From contig NZ_JAGHRC010000005.1 in NCBI RefSeq assembly GCF_017743975.1, forward strand, positions 246,885 through 310,884: DNA of 64,000 nucleotides, given 5' to 3'. Below, piece after piece: positions 10,640 through 20,374 of the stretch (the stretch's first letter is position 1; each line of letters opens with the position of its first letter). Both the position numbers and the translations under genes were made by a program. The notes under the pieces were generated by a model. The model did not search any database, was not told the DNA's origin, and saw nothing but the letters and a program-made list of their open reading frames with translations. The DNA comes from Ruegeria sp. R14_0. GTDB lineage: Bacteria; Pseudomonadota; Alphaproteobacteria; Rhodobacterales; Rhodobacteraceae.

Positions 10640-11161
10640 TTAAAGGGTAAGATCCGGCTGGCTCGGCGTGACATCATAAGCGAGATTCTTACCTGATCGA
10701 GACACCTGAACCACCAGTTTCTGAGCGTTTTCAAAACGATCGAAATAGGCGAAACGAATATTCGCCAATGCAGCCATATCCTGACACTGAATAACGTAGT
10801 CTGCCAAAAATTCGCTGTGTTGCTCGGCAGAAGTGTCGGCCGTGTCCTGCCCCAACCCCTCGCCAGTCAAGGTGACATTCGCAGAGGCCGTGAAACAACC
10901 AGCTTCTTCAGGCGGCACGAACAGACCCAAAGGTTTTGATAAATCCGAAATCGCCACCGCGACCAGCGCGCGATCTTCGTCGGTGTCGGCGGCCCCTTCA
11001 AACCCAACGATATCGGCGGCAGGAACTGCAAGTGACAAGGAAAAGACTTCATCCGAAAATGCGATGTCCAAATGACCTGTGCCATGCTCATGCGAAGGGC
11101 TTTGCACCTGCGTCAGTGCAACCGCCGGGGTCAGGATCAAAGCAACCGCTGTGCATTTCAT
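10640..11161 (-). CDS. ZrgA/DUF2796 family exported protein
   Basis: 173 residues from the ATG giving MKCTAVALILTPAVALTQVQS, a clear signal peptide; the ORF could be extended to an upstream TTG but that would bury the signal. The mature protein begins with a His-containing segment (SPSHEHGTGHLDIAF), the hallmark of the DUF2796/ZrgA family, whose members are linked to zinc uptake and Zur control in other bacteria. It precedes the iron cluster on the opposite strand. I see no convincing Zur box in front of it. Confidence 0.7.
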   Translation of the reverse strand: MKCTAVALILTPAVALTQVQSPSHEHGTGHLDIAFSDEVFSLSLAVPAADIVGFEGAADTDEDRALVAVAISDLSKPLGLFVPPEEAGCFTASANVTLTGEGLGQDTADTSAEQHSEFLADYVIQCQDMAALANIRFAYFDRFENAQKLVVQVSRSGKNLAYDVTPSQPDLTL

Positions 11162-11400
11162 GAACAAAACACCATCGACCAAGGAATCACAGATTTTATT
11201 CTAGTCTGATTCAAATGCCGCGCAATCGCGGCCACAGCTGCTTGGACTCACTAATTTAGGGGATAGAGTCAATGAAACTGCGTCATTTAATTCCGACTAT
11301 AAAACTCAGGTTGACTTAACTTACTAATTCACTCAGTTTTACCGTAAATGCGTCGCAAGCGCGGCGTTTTGGAATTTTACTGACTGGAAAGCGTCCCCCA

Positions 11401-12672
11401 ATGACCAGATTTTTTACCGTCACCAGCGTATTGGCCCTAGGCTTCGCGACCACCGCTGTCGCAGCTGATGCCCCCTCGAAAGCTGATGTTCTGAACACCT
11501 ACGCGAATATCGCCGAAGCCAAATATGACGACAGCCTGATCGCGGCCAAATCGCTGCAAGCGGCTGTGAACGCCCTGATCTCTGATCCGTCGGACGCGAC
11601 CCTGAACGCAGCGCGCGCTGCCTGGGTTGCTGCCCGCGTCCCGTATCAACAAACCGAGGTTTACCGGTTCGGCAACGCGATCGTGGACGACTGGGAAGGC
11701 AAAGTGAACGCCTGGCCACTGGACGAGGGTCTGATCGACTATGTTGACGCCTCTTATGGCGGCCCGACCGGTGAGAACGAGTTTGCCGCGCTGAACGTCA
11801 TCGCCAACCCGACATTCGAACTGTCCGGCAAAACCATCGACGCCAGCACAATCACCCCCGAGTTGCTGGGCGAAACGCTGCACGAGGCAGATGGGATCGA
11901 GGCCAACGTTGCCACCGGCTATCATGCCATCGAATTCCTGCTGTGGGGTCAGGATCTGAACGGCCACGGTGCTGGCGCAGGTAACCGTCCCTATACTGAT
12001 TTCGTTCAAGGTGATGACTGCACCGGCGGCAATTGTGACCGTCGCGCCCAGTACCTGAGCGCCGCGACCGACCTATTGGTCAGCGATCTGGAATGGATGG
12101 CAGACCAATGGAAGCAAGGCGGTGCGGCTCGCGCCGAACTGAATGCGAACGAATCTGCGGGTGTCAGCGCGATTCTGACCGGCATGGGTTCGCTGTCCTA
12201 TGGCGAGCAGGCGGGTGAGCGTATGCGCCTTGGCCTGATGCTGAACGACCCCGAGGAAGAGCATGATTGCTTCTCGGACAACACCCACAATAGCCACTAC
12301 TATGACGGCCTCGGGATCGAGAACGTCTATCTGGGTCACTACACTCGTACCGACGGCACCCCGGTTGGCGGCGCGTCGCTGTCCGACCTCGTGATCGCAA
12401 CGGACCCGTCGCTGGATGCCGAGATGAAGGCCAAACTGGCCAACACGATGCGGGCTCTGGGCCAGATCAAATCGACTGCAGAAGCTGGGTTTGCCTATGA
12501 CCAGATGCTGGAACGCGGCAACGAAGGTGGCGAAGCTCTGATCATGGGCGGTGTGAACGGCCTTGTTGATCAGACTAAAACGATCGAACGGATTGTAACC
12601 GCCTTGGAACTGGACCAGATCGAATTCGAAGGCTCGGACAGCCTCGATAACCCCAACGCGGTTTTCCACTAA
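11401..12672 (+). CDS. Imelysin-family iron-regulated protein (ICMP/IrpA-like)
   Basis: 423 residues with signal peptide MTRFFTVTSVLALGFATTAVA. It has the imelysin fold signature GYHAIEFLLWG (residues 173-183), the GxHxxE motif of this family (Pfam Peptidase_M75), which was named a peptidase but is now thought to bind iron or an iron compound at the cell surface or in the periplasm. Tandem four-helix halves are consistent with the length. It heads an iron-related cluster and is separated from bfd by a strong hairpin. The 239 bp before it are AT-rich and without genes; I could not assign a Fur, RirA or Irr box there with confidence. Confidence 0.88.
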   Translation: MTRFFTVTSVLALGFATTAVAADAPSKADVLNTYANIAEAKYDDSLIAAKSLQAAVNALISDPSDATLNAARAAWVAARVPYQQTEVYRFGNAIVDDWEGKVNAWPLDEGLIDYVDASYGGPTGENEFAALNVIANPTFELSGKTIDASTITPELLGETLHEADGIEANVATGYHAIEFLLWGQDLNGHGAGAGNRPYTDFVQGDDCTGGNCDRRAQYLSAATDLLVSDLEWMADQWKQGGAARAELNANESAGVSAILTGMGSLSYGEQAGERMRLGLMLNDPEEEHDCFSDNTHNSHYYDGLGIENVYLGHYTRTDGTPVGGASLSDLVIATDPSLDAEMKAKLANTMRALGQIKSTAEAGFAYDQMLERGNEGGEALIMGGVNGLVDQTKTIERIVTALELDQIEFEGSDSLDNPNAVFH

Positions 12673-12684
12673 AACCACCAGCAC

Positions 12685-12710
12685 AGAGGCGGCGCTCAAG
12701 CGCCGCCTCT
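12685..12710 (+). terminator. Hairpin between imelysin and bfd genes
   Basis: AGAGGCGGCGCT and AGCGCCGCCTCT pair over 11-12 bp with a tiny loop. No T-run follows, but TTGACC 6 nt later could be a -35 element for bfd-bfr. It probably sets separate expression levels for the imelysin gene and the downstream block. Confidence 0.55.
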
Positions 12711-12742
12711 TACCCTTGACCGGACGAGAAAGCCTGACAGCC

Positions 12743-13036
12743 ATGATCGTATGCCACTGCACGAACATCTCGGAAAACGACATCCGTGCCGCCATTGATT
12801 GGATGCGCACGGCCGACCCGGACACAGTGATCACGCCCGGCAAAATCTACCATGCGCTCGGAAAATCAGCGGATTGCGGCGGATGCATGCCCCTTTTCCT
12901 AGACACAATGCGCGCAAGCGATAATCTGAAAGTCCCCATGCAGCTTCGTGCATTGCGCACCGGAGTATCACAGGAGAATGCAGATGAAGGGCGATCCCAA
13001 AGTCATAGAATACCTCAACAAATCTCTGCGGCATGA
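12743..13036 (+). CDS. bfd: Bacterioferritin-associated ferredoxin (Bfd-like [2Fe-2S] protein)
   Basis: 97 residues from the ATG giving MIVCHC. Four cysteines in the Bfd pattern (C4, C6, C45, C48; CHC then CGGC) bind a [2Fe-2S] cluster. Bfd supplies electrons to bacterioferritin so that stored ferric iron is released. The bfr gene starts inside its last 53 bp in another frame, so the final residues (after about [14 protein letters not shown]) are probably an overlap-driven tail. Translation of the two is likely coupled. Confidence 0.88.
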   Translation: MIVCHCTNISENDIRAAIDWMRTADPDTVITPGKIYHALGKSADCGGCMPLFLDTMRASDNLKVPMQLRALRTGVSQENADEGRSQSHRIPQQISAA

Positions 13037-13469
13037 ATTAACGGCTGTCAGCCAGTACTGGTTGCACTACCGCCTCCAGGAAGATTGGGGCCTTGGGCAC
13101 ATGGCCAAGAAAAGCCGCGAAGAATCCATCGAAGAGATGGAGCACGCGGATAAACTGATCGAGCGCATCATCTTTCTGGAAGGCCACCCCAACCTTCAGA
13201 AACTCGACCCGCTGAGGATCGGCCAGAACCCCAAGGAAACGCTGGAATGTGACTTGGCGGCGGAGTTGGACGCCCGCGCTCTTTATGCCGAAGCGCGCGA
13301 CTATTGCCGTGAGGCAGGCGACTACGTCTCTATGTCGCTGTTCGAAGGATTGCTGCGCGATGAGGAAAGTCATATCGATTTCCTCGAAACGCAGCTCGAC
13401 CTGTACGAAAGGATTGGCGAAGCCAATTATGCGCAACTCAACGCATCGAAAATGGACGAAGGCGAGTAA
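12984..13469 (+). CDS. bfr: Bacterioferritin
   Basis: 161 residues, the standard length, starting [13 protein letters not shown]. The haem-ligand methionine is M52 ([13 protein letters not shown]), and ferroxidase residues E18, E51 and H54 are visible, with EESHIDF giving the C-terminal glutamate/histidine pair. The start at 12984 is preceded by AGGAG at 7-nt spacing; an in-frame ATG two codons earlier is too close to that site. It stores iron in a 24-mer with haem between subunits. The di-haem oxidoreductase gene begins inside its 3' end. Confidence 0.95.
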   Translation: MKGDPKVIEYLNKSLRHELTAVSQYWLHYRLQEDWGLGHMAKKSREESIEEMEHADKLIERIIFLEGHPNLQKLDPLRIGQNPKETLECDLAAELDARALYAEARDYCREAGDYVSMSLFEGLLRDEESHIDFLETQLDLYERIGEANYAQLNASKMDEGE

Positions 13470-14970
13470 ACTTGCCCTATTGCCGGTGGCCGCCCTTGCG
13501 GCCACCCAATCCCTGTCGGCCGAGCTGCAGGATCTGCACCTCAATACCCTTCCCAGAACCGAAGACGAACTGTTCAGGATTGCGCGGGTGACCGCAGCGC
13601 CGACGGATTTCAGCGTGCCGCAACCATTCGAAGACCTGCCAGCCGGGGCCGCCACCGTTCGCGCGCGCATAGACGCCGATGCGTTTTCGCAGCCGTCAGG
13701 CAATCTGAGCTTCGAACAAGAGCTGGATTTCAGGGTTGGTAATGGCCTGTTCAAGAAAATCTGGGTCTCTTCTCCGTCCTCGACACTGGCGTCAGACGGT
13801 TTGGGCCCACTGTATAATGCGCGTTCGTGCCAACGCTGCCACATCAAGGACGGGCGCGGCCACACGCCGAATGGCCCCGACGACAACGCCATTTCCATGT
13901 TCCTGCGGGTCTCGATCCCCGGTGGCGACGATTACGCCGAGATCGAGGACTATATCGCGACCCAGCCCGATCCAAACTACGGCGGTCAGATGCAAGACTT
14001 GGCTCTGCCCGGTCATGCCGCCGAATACCGGTTGGACATTACCTACGAGGATGTTCCGGTCACTCTGTCCGATGGCGAAACGGTCACGCTAAGGCGTCCG
14101 ACCTATCGGGCCGCCGATCTGGGCTATGGCCCACTGCATCCCGACGCGATGCTAAGTCCGCGTGTCGCACCACAGATGATTGGGCTGGGTTTGCTTGAGG
14201 CGATCCCGGTGCAGGACCTGCTTGCGAACGCAGACCCCGAAGATGAGGACGGTGACGGTATTTCAGGCCGTCCCAATATCGTATGGGCCATCGAGTATGG
14301 CGCGCCGATGATGGGACGGTTCGGCCACAAGGCAGGCATGCCGACCGTGATGGAGCAATCGGCGGCGGCGTTTGCCGGAGATATTGGCATCTCAAGCCCC
14401 CTCTACCCTGCGGCTCATGGGGACTGTACCCCGGCGCAGGTCGAATGCGTCAACGCCCCGCACGGTGATGGGGATGACCGGGTCTTCGAGATTGACCAGA
14501 TCGGGATGGACCTTGTTGCGTTCTACAGCCAGAATCTGGGCGTTCCAGCCCGACGAGATGTCGATGACCCGCAGGTCTTGCGCGGAAAGCAGGTGTTTCA
14601 CGACACCGGCTGCGCATCATGCCACACACCGTCCTTCGTAACCCACCGTATGGAGGACCGGCCCGAGCACAGTTTTCAGCTGATCTGGCCATACACCGAC
14701 CTGCTGTTGCATGACATGGGCGAAGGTCTTGCCGACAACCGCCCCGAAGCCCGCGCCACCGGGCGCGAGTGGCGCACGCCACCGCTCTGGGGGATCGGTT
14801 TGACCGAGCAGGTGTCGGGCCACACCCAGTTCCTGCATGACGGACGCGCGCGCAATCTGCTTGAAGCGATCCTCTGGCATGGGGGCGAGGCTCAAACCGC
14901 TCGCGACGCCGTTGTGGCTATGCCAAAGCCAGACCGTAATGCCCTGATCCGTTTCTTGGAAAGCCTTTGA
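13429..14970 (+). CDS. Di-haem oxidoreductase family protein (DUF1111/DHOR)
   Basis: 513 residues. The start that gives a sensible signal peptide ([14 protein letters not shown], then a hydrophobic [17 protein letters not shown]) lies 41 bp inside bfr; the longer ORF has no family likeness. Two c-type haem sites are visible: C134-QR-CH and C395-AS-CH. DHOR proteins are distant relatives of di-haem cytochrome c peroxidases. In other proteobacteria they sit beside two imelysins and a DUF1513 protein in iron-starvation operons, as here. The reaction is unknown; periplasmic redox handling of iron is the usual guess. Confidence 0.85.
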   Translation: MRNSTHRKWTKASKLALLPVAALAATQSLSAELQDLHLNTLPRTEDELFRIARVTAAPTDFSVPQPFEDLPAGAATVRARIDADAFSQPSGNLSFEQELDFRVGNGLFKKIWVSSPSSTLASDGLGPLYNARSCQRCHIKDGRGHTPNGPDDNAISMFLRVSIPGGDDYAEIEDYIATQPDPNYGGQMQDLALPGHAAEYRLDITYEDVPVTLSDGETVTLRRPTYRAADLGYGPLHPDAMLSPRVAPQMIGLGLLEAIPVQDLLANADPEDEDGDGISGRPNIVWAIEYGAPMMGRFGHKAGMPTVMEQSAAAFAGDIGISSPLYPAAHGDCTPAQVECVNAPHGDGDDRVFEIDQIGMDLVAFYSQNLGVPARRDVDDPQVLRGKQVFHDTGCASCHTPSFVTHRMEDRPEHSFQLIWPYTDLLLHDMGEGLADNRPEARATGREWRTPPLWGIGLTEQVSGHTQFLHDGRARNLLEAILWHGGEAQTARDAVVAMPKPDRNALIRFLESL

Positions 14971-14973
14971 TTG

Positions 14974-15984
14974 ATGCGTGCCATTGTCCTTGCCCTATCC
15001 CTGACCTTGCCCGTTGGCGCATTTGCCCAAGACCGCCTGCCCATCCTGACCGACACGGTTAACGCCCATATCCTGCCCGGCTATGCCGCTTTGGCAGAGG
15101 CTACCCAGACCTTGGCGACTGCAGCGCAGACGAATTGTGACCCCATGTCGGCTGCGCTTCGAGCGGCTTATCACACGGCCTTTGATGACTGGATTTCTAT
15201 CAGCCATCTGCGCTTTGGGCCGTCCGAGGTCGATGACCGCGCATTTGCCTTGGCGTTCTGGCCGGACACCAAAGGGTTTACGCCCAAAGCGCTTACAAGT
15301 CTTATTTCCGCCGAAGACGCTGCAATCCAATCATCTGCGGCTTTTGCCGAAACATCCGTAGCAGGGCGTGGATTCTTCGCATTGGAGCAAATGCTTTATG
15401 ACCCGCAGTTTTCCCAACTGGGCAGCGAAGACTACCGTTGCGCACTGATCCAGGCGATGGCCAAGGACATCAACCTCAACGCAAGCGCGATCAATGCAGA
15501 TTGGGAAGTCTATGCTGCGAACCTGACATCTCCTGGCGAAACCAGCCCGTACCGATCCGAAAACGAAGCCATGCAAGAGCTATACAAGGCCCTGATCACG
15601 GGCCTTGAGTTCACGGCGGAAACCCGACTTGGCCGCCCAATGGGCACCTTTGACCGCCCGCGCCCGAAACGGGCCGAGGCACGGCGGTCCGAGCGATCGC
15701 TGCGCCATGTGGCGTTGTCCCTGACAGCTCTGCGCGACCTTGCCGCGCGTTTGTCTGCGGATCATCCTGACATTGCGGCTGATCTGGATGGTGCCTTTGC
15801 GGCAGCCATTGGGCGGGCGCAGTCGTTGGACGACCCGGCCTTTGAAGGCGTAGCAACAGCGCAAGGACGTTTCCGCATCGAAGCGTTGCAACAGTCCATA
15901 AACGACATTCGCGCCATCGCCTCGGCCGAGCTTGGACCAACACTGGGCATCAACGCCGGGTTCAACTCATTGGACGGGGACTAA
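14974..15984 (+). CDS. Imelysin-family protein (second paralogue)
   Basis: 336 residues with signal peptide MRAIVLALSLTLPVGAFAQ. GRGFFALEQMLYD is the counterpart of the GxHxxE region in the shorter imelysin branch, and LRFGPSEVDDRAFALAFWPD matches the family's conserved N-terminal block. It starts 3 bp after the di-haem gene stop, so it is in the same operon. It is clearly diverged from the first imelysin of this cluster; two different imelysins flanking a DHOR protein is the usual composition. Confidence 0.85.
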   Translation: MRAIVLALSLTLPVGAFAQDRLPILTDTVNAHILPGYAALAEATQTLATAAQTNCDPMSAALRAAYHTAFDDWISISHLRFGPSEVDDRAFALAFWPDTKGFTPKALTSLISAEDAAIQSSAAFAETSVAGRGFFALEQMLYDPQFSQLGSEDYRCALIQAMAKDINLNASAINADWEVYAANLTSPGETSPYRSENEAMQELYKALITGLEFTAETRLGRPMGTFDRPRPKRAEARRSERSLRHVALSLTALRDLAARLSADHPDIAADLDGAFAAAIGRAQSLDDPAFEGVATAQGRFRIEALQQSINDIRAIASAELGPTLGINAGFNSLDGD

Positions 15985-15987
15985 GCG

Positions 15988-17073
15988 ATGACCAGCCGCC
16001 GACACTTCCTTGCGGGGTTGGCCGCAGCCAGCCTTGCGCCAATGCGCGGTTGGTCGGCGGTGGGCGCGCCGGATTACCTGGCCGCTGCGTTGTTCCCGGA
16101 CGGGTCATACCGTCTGGCTGGACTGGACCCGAGCGGCGACATCCTGTTCTCGTTGCCATTGCCCGCGCGGGGCCATGCCGCCGCAGCGCATCCTCATCGC
16201 GCACAGGCCGTGGCCTTTGCGCGCCGCCCAGGGACGTTTGCGATCATCATCGACTGTGCAACCGGTACTCAGACCGCGCAGCTGGAAGCTCCGCAAGGCC
16301 GCCATTTCTATGGCCATGGCGTGTTCTCAACCGATGGCACACGGCTGTTCACCACAGAAAACGACTATGAAGCTGGTCAAGGCGTGATTGGCGTGTGGGA
16401 TACCGACAGCTACAGGCGGATCACCGAGTTCTCCTCCGGCGGAGTTGGACCGCATGATATGCGTCTGATGCCTGATGACCGGACGCTGGTCGTGGCAAAT
16501 GGCGGGATCGAAACCCATCCCGACACCGGCCGGGCCAAGCTGAACCTGCCCATCATGCAACCTCGCCTGACCTATCTGGATCAGTCAGGCGAAGTGTTAG
16601 AGCAGGTCGCACTGCCGCGGGCCTTGCACAAGAACTCGATCCGTCATCTGGCGGTGCGCGCCGACGGACTGGTCGGGTTCGCCATGCAGTGGCAGGGCGA
16701 CACGTCCCAACACCCACCCCTGCTGGGCCTGCATCGGCGGGGTGATGCGCCTAAACTTCTCAGCGCGCCCGAGGCAGATCAAATCATGCTGCAGGGTTAC
16801 GCAGGGAGCATCGCATTCTCTGATGCCGGCGATACCGTCGCCATCACTTGCCCGCGCGGCAACGCGTTGCATCAATTCCGTGTATCAGATGGCCAGCTTG
16901 TCGGGGCGTTCCCGCTGGATGACGTTTGCGGCCTTGGAACGGGGCCAAACGGCTTTGTGTTCACAACAGGCACCGGCGTTGTTGGGCGACTGACGGCCAC
17001 CGGGGCCAAGATCGCAGTCCGCTCGGTTTGCCAATGGGACAACCACCTTGTTCCAATTCGTGCCGCAGCCTGA
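15988..17073 (+). CDS. DUF1513 (beta-propeller-like) Tat-exported protein
   Basis: 361 residues with a twin-arginine leader (MTSRRHFLAGLAAASLAPM). It has the DUF1513 hallmarks GRHFYGHGVFS, ENDYEAGQGVIGVWD and GPHDMRLMPD, repeated blade-like segments typical of a seven-bladed propeller. It is the last gene of the imelysin-DHOR-imelysin block, 3 bp behind the preceding stop. Its function is unknown; the constant association with imelysins and DHOR implies a shared periplasmic iron role. Confidence 0.85.
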   Translation: MTSRRHFLAGLAAASLAPMRGWSAVGAPDYLAAALFPDGSYRLAGLDPSGDILFSLPLPARGHAAAAHPHRAQAVAFARRPGTFAIIIDCATGTQTAQLEAPQGRHFYGHGVFSTDGTRLFTTENDYEAGQGVIGVWDTDSYRRITEFSSGGVGPHDMRLMPDDRTLVVANGGIETHPDTGRAKLNLPIMQPRLTYLDQSGEVLEQVALPRALHKNSIRHLAVRADGLVGFAMQWQGDTSQHPPLLGLHRRGDAPKLLSAPEADQIMLQGYAGSIAFSDAGDTVAITCPRGNALHQFRVSDGQLVGAFPLDDVCGLGTGPNGFVFTTGTGVVGRLTATGAKIAVRSVCQWDNHLVPIRAAA

Positions 17074-17173
17074 ATTCCCCATTTCCCGTCACATAGATTA
17101 CACTTGGAAGAATCATATAGCTGCCGTATTGGCGGGCGCGAAACTGGCACCCTCTCGTGAAGGATAGACTTGA

Positions 17174-19063
17174 TTGAAACACACGCCCGACGCACCGCAT
17201 TCCATCTACGGGGTTGAGAAATGGGGCAAAGGCCTTATTGAGGTGACGGAGCGGGGCGAGATCGGTCTGCGCAATCCCATGGCGCCCGAGGCCGACGCGA
17301 TCAGCCTACCCGGCATTCTCAGCGATCTGGACGACCGGGGCATCAAGGCCCCGATGGTGCTGCGCGTGTCGTCATATCTGGAACATGAGATCGCGCATCT
17401 GAACGAGAGCTTTCGCGATGCAATTGCGCGCGTGGGGTACAAAGGCCCCTATCGCGGTGTCTTCCCGATCAAGGTGAACCAGCAAGCACAAGTGGTCGAC
17501 CGGATCGTCGAGTTCGGCAAGAAGTACAACTATGGCCTCGAAGCCGGGTCCAAGCCGGAATTGGTCGTGGCGTTGGCGCACAGACTGGCGCCTGAAGCGC
17601 TGATCGTCTGCAATGGCGTTAAGGATGCCGAGTTCATCCAATTGGCCATCCTGTCCCGTAAAATCGGGTTCAACACCGTCATCGTTCTGGAAAGCCCGAA
17701 AGAGGCCGACACGGTGATCGAGGTTCACAACGAGCTTGGCATCGAACCTCTGATCGGCGTGCGGGTCAAACTGACCAACCAGATCAGCGGTAAATGGGAA
17801 GAAAGCTCGGGCGACCGCTCGGCCTTTGGCATGAACACCGATCAGTTGGTGGCGACGGTGGACAAGCTGAAAGAGGCTGGTCTTTTGCATTGCCTCAAGC
17901 TGCAGCACTCGCATCTGGGCTCTCAGGTGCAGGACGTCAACGACGTGCGCCGGGCGGTGGGCGAGGCCTGTCGCTACTACACTGAACTGACGCGCGAGGG
18001 CGTGCCGCTGACCCACCTGGACCTCGGCGGCGGTATGGGTGTGGATTACACCGGTGAGAAGAAGGCCGCCGAGAACTCGATCAACTACACGGTCGAGGAA
18101 TACTGCGCCAATGTGGTTGAGACCGTCGCCTACGCGATGGATGAGGCCGAGATCGACCACCCCACGCTGGTCACTGAAAGCGGGCGTGCGGTCGTGGCGA
18201 CGTCGTCGTTGCTGGTGTTCAACGTGCTGGAGAGCACTTTGTACGACGCGCCGAACGGCCCCGAGGTCGAACCGGACGATCACCACATGGTCGCCGATCT
18301 GGCCGCCGTGCATGGCTACCTTAGCAAAGATCGTCTGCAGGAATGCTGGAACGACGCCACCTTCTACCGCAACGAGCTGCGCGCCCTGTTCCGCCGTGGC
18401 TATGTCGACCTGCGCCAGATGGCCCGCGCTGAACGCATCTACCTGTCGCTCATGGCCCGCCTCAAGGCGCTGGCCGCCAGCGATGATCTGGAAACCGATG
18501 TAGACGATCAGCTTGAAAAAGTGGCCGATATCTACCACTGCAATTTCTCGCTGTTCCAATCCCTGCCCGACGTCTGGGCGATCGATCAACTGCACCCGAT
18601 CGTGCCACTACAAGGCCTGAACGAAACGCCAGACCGCCGCGCGGTGCTAAGCGATATCACCTGCGATAGCGACGGTAAGATCGACCGCTTCATTCTGGCG
18701 GATGGCGTTTCGCCCAGCCTGCCCGTGCATTCGCTGCCCGAACAGGACGAGTACTTCATGGGAGTCTTTTTTGTCGGTGCCTATCAGGAAACACTGGGCG
18801 ATCTGCATAACCTGTTCGGAGACACCAACGTCGTCACCATCGATCTGCGTGCTGATGGCGGCTTTGACCTGTTGCACGAACAAGAGGGCGACACGATCAG
18901 TCAGGTCCTGTCCTATGTCGAGTTTGACCCGCAGGACTGCGTCGCCGCGTTCCGCAAAATGGTGGACGAGGCGATCTCGACCGGTACTCTGAAAGCCAAG
19001 GACCGGAAAACCCTGATGAGCGCTTACCGCGACTCGATCAACGGCTATACATATTACGAATAA
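17174..19063 (+). CDS. speA: Biosynthetic arginine decarboxylase
   Basis: 629 residues, the length of the SpeA family. GVFPIKVNQQAQVV holds the PLP lysine, LDLGGGMGVDY is the phosphate-binding glycine loop, and HYTELT-type and SLFQSLPDVWAIDQLHPI blocks follow. It converts arginine to agmatine. It begins with TTG: AAGGA lies about 11 nt upstream and no ATG or GTG is better placed. It is the first gene of a four-gene polyamine operon that ends with agmatinase. Confidence 0.95.
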   Translation: MKHTPDAPHSIYGVEKWGKGLIEVTERGEIGLRNPMAPEADAISLPGILSDLDDRGIKAPMVLRVSSYLEHEIAHLNESFRDAIARVGYKGPYRGVFPIKVNQQAQVVDRIVEFGKKYNYGLEAGSKPELVVALAHRLAPEALIVCNGVKDAEFIQLAILSRKIGFNTVIVLESPKEADTVIEVHNELGIEPLIGVRVKLTNQISGKWEESSGDRSAFGMNTDQLVATVDKLKEAGLLHCLKLQHSHLGSQVQDVNDVRRAVGEACRYYTELTREGVPLTHLDLGGGMGVDYTGEKKAAENSINYTVEEYCANVVETVAYAMDEAEIDHPTLVTESGRAVVATSSLLVFNVLESTLYDAPNGPEVEPDDHHMVADLAAVHGYLSKDRLQECWNDATFYRNELRALFRRGYVDLRQMARAERIYLSLMARLKALAASDDLETDVDDQLEKVADIYHCNFSLFQSLPDVWAIDQLHPIVPLQGLNETPDRRAVLSDITCDSDGKIDRFILADGVSPSLPVHSLPEQDEYFMGVFFVGAYQETLGDLHNLFGDTNVVTIDLRADGGFDLLHEQEGDTISQVLSYVEFDPQDCVAAFRKMVDEAISTGTLKAKDRKTLMSAYRDSINGYTYYE

Positions 19064-19078
19064 AAAGGAGACGACCCC

Positions 19079-20290
19079 ATGGGAAAAACACTGGTTGTCG
19101 GCGCTGGCGGCGTATCCCACGCAGCCGTGCACAAGATGGCGATGAATTCGGACATCTTCACCGAAATCACTCTGGCCAGCCGCACCAAAGCCAAATGCGA
19201 CGCCATCGCAGCTGCCGTAAAAGACCGTGTGGGCGTTGACATCGCGACCGCTGAACTGGACGCCTACAAGGTCGAAGACACGGTCAAACTGATCAAGGAA
19301 ACAGGGGCTGAAATCCTCATAAACCTCGCCCTGCCCTATCAGGATCTGGTCCTGATGGACGCCTGCCTAGAGGCCGGCATCCACTACCTCGACACCGCGA
19401 ACTATGAACCCGAGGATGAGGCCAAGTTCGAATACCACTGGCAATGGGCCTATCAGGAACGCTTCAAAGAGGCGGGCCTGACAGCCATCCTCGGCTCGGG
19501 CTTTGATCCGGGTGTGACATCCGTCTTCGCGAAATGGCTGAAGAAACACAAGCTGGATACGATCCGCCAGATCGACGTGCTGGACGCCAACGGCGGCAGC
19601 AACGATCAGGAGTTCGCCACCAACTTCAACCCCGAGATTAACCTGCGCGAAGTGCTGGCCGAAGTGCGCCACTGGGAAGGTGGCGAGTGGAAACACTCCC
19701 CGGCTATGACCCACAAGGTCGAGTTCGACTTCCCCGCCATCGGCCCCAAGAACATGTACCTGATGTATCACGAGGAGCTCGAGTCGCTCAGCACCCACTT
19801 CCCCGAGATCGAGCGCGCCCGCTTCTGGATGACCTTCGGCGACGCCTATATCACCCATGCTAAAGTACTGGAAAATGTCGGCATGACCCGCATCGACCCG
19901 GTGATGCATGACGGAAAGGAAATCATCCCGATCCAGTTCCTGAAAACCCTGCTGCCCGATCCCGGTGACCTGGGCGCGGAAACCAAGGGCAAGGCCTGCA
20001 TCGGCGACATTGCGACAGGTCAGGCCAAGGACGGCTCGGGCGAAAAAACCTACTATATCTACAACATCTGCGACCACGAAGAATGCTACCGCGAGGTTGG
20101 CAGCCAGGCCGTCAGTTACACCACCGGTGTGCCCGCCATGATCGGCGCAGCACAGGTTCTCAAAGGCAACTGGACCGAACCTGGTGTCTGGAACATGGAA
20201 CAGCTCGACCCGGATGACTTCATGGACATGCTCAATGAACACGGCCTCCCATGGCAGGTCCACGAACTCGACGGCCCGGTCGATTTCTAA
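19079..20290 (+). CDS. Carboxy(nor)spermidine synthase (CASDH, saccharopine-dehydrogenase-like)
   Basis: 403 residues starting MGKTLVVGAGGVSHAAVHK, an N-terminal Rossmann NAD(P)H site, followed by the saccharopine-dehydrogenase-type C-terminal domain. The enzyme reductively joins putrescine (or diaminopropane) with aspartate semialdehyde to give carboxyspermidine. An AAAAGGAGA site lies before the ATG, 15 bp behind speA. Its neighbour is the matching decarboxylase, which fixes the assignment. Confidence 0.92.
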   Translation: MGKTLVVGAGGVSHAAVHKMAMNSDIFTEITLASRTKAKCDAIAAAVKDRVGVDIATAELDAYKVEDTVKLIKETGAEILINLALPYQDLVLMDACLEAGIHYLDTANYEPEDEAKFEYHWQWAYQERFKEAGLTAILGSGFDPGVTSVFAKWLKKHKLDTIRQIDVLDANGGSNDQEFATNFNPEINLREVLAEVRHWEGGEWKHSPAMTHKVEFDFPAIGPKNMYLMYHEELESLSTHFPEIERARFWMTFGDAYITHAKVLENVGMTRIDPVMHDGKEIIPIQFLKTLLPDPGDLGAETKGKACIGDIATGQAKDGSGEKTYYIYNICDHEECYREVGSQAVSYTTGVPAMIGAAQVLKGNWTEPGVWNMEQLDPDDFMDMLNEHGLPWQVHELDGPVDF

Positions 20291-20300
20291 TCCGCGTTAG

Positions 20301-20348
20301 CTTCATCTGGCTAAAAATATCCCGGGGGTCCGGGGGCAGAGCCCCCGG
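20301..20348 (+). repeat. Intergenic repeat element, copy 2 (AT core plus GC hairpin)
   Basis: Ten nt after the CASDH stop: CTTCATCTGGCT, AAAAATATCC, then a G-run, followed by the perfect hairpin CCGGGGGC-AGA-GCCCCCGG (20330-20348). It matches the copy at 8019-8088 in sequence, orientation relative to transcription and distance from the stop codon. It lies inside an operon, so full termination is unlikely; attenuation or 3'-end protection would fit. Confidence 0.72.
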
Positions 20349-20374
20349 CCTCTCCAATTCAGGAGACGCCGGAC

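Noticed and set aside
13249..13428. N-terminal extension of the di-haem oxidoreductase into bfr
   Set aside because: Basic, Cys/Ser-rich shadow sequence; the internal ATG yields a proper signal peptide.
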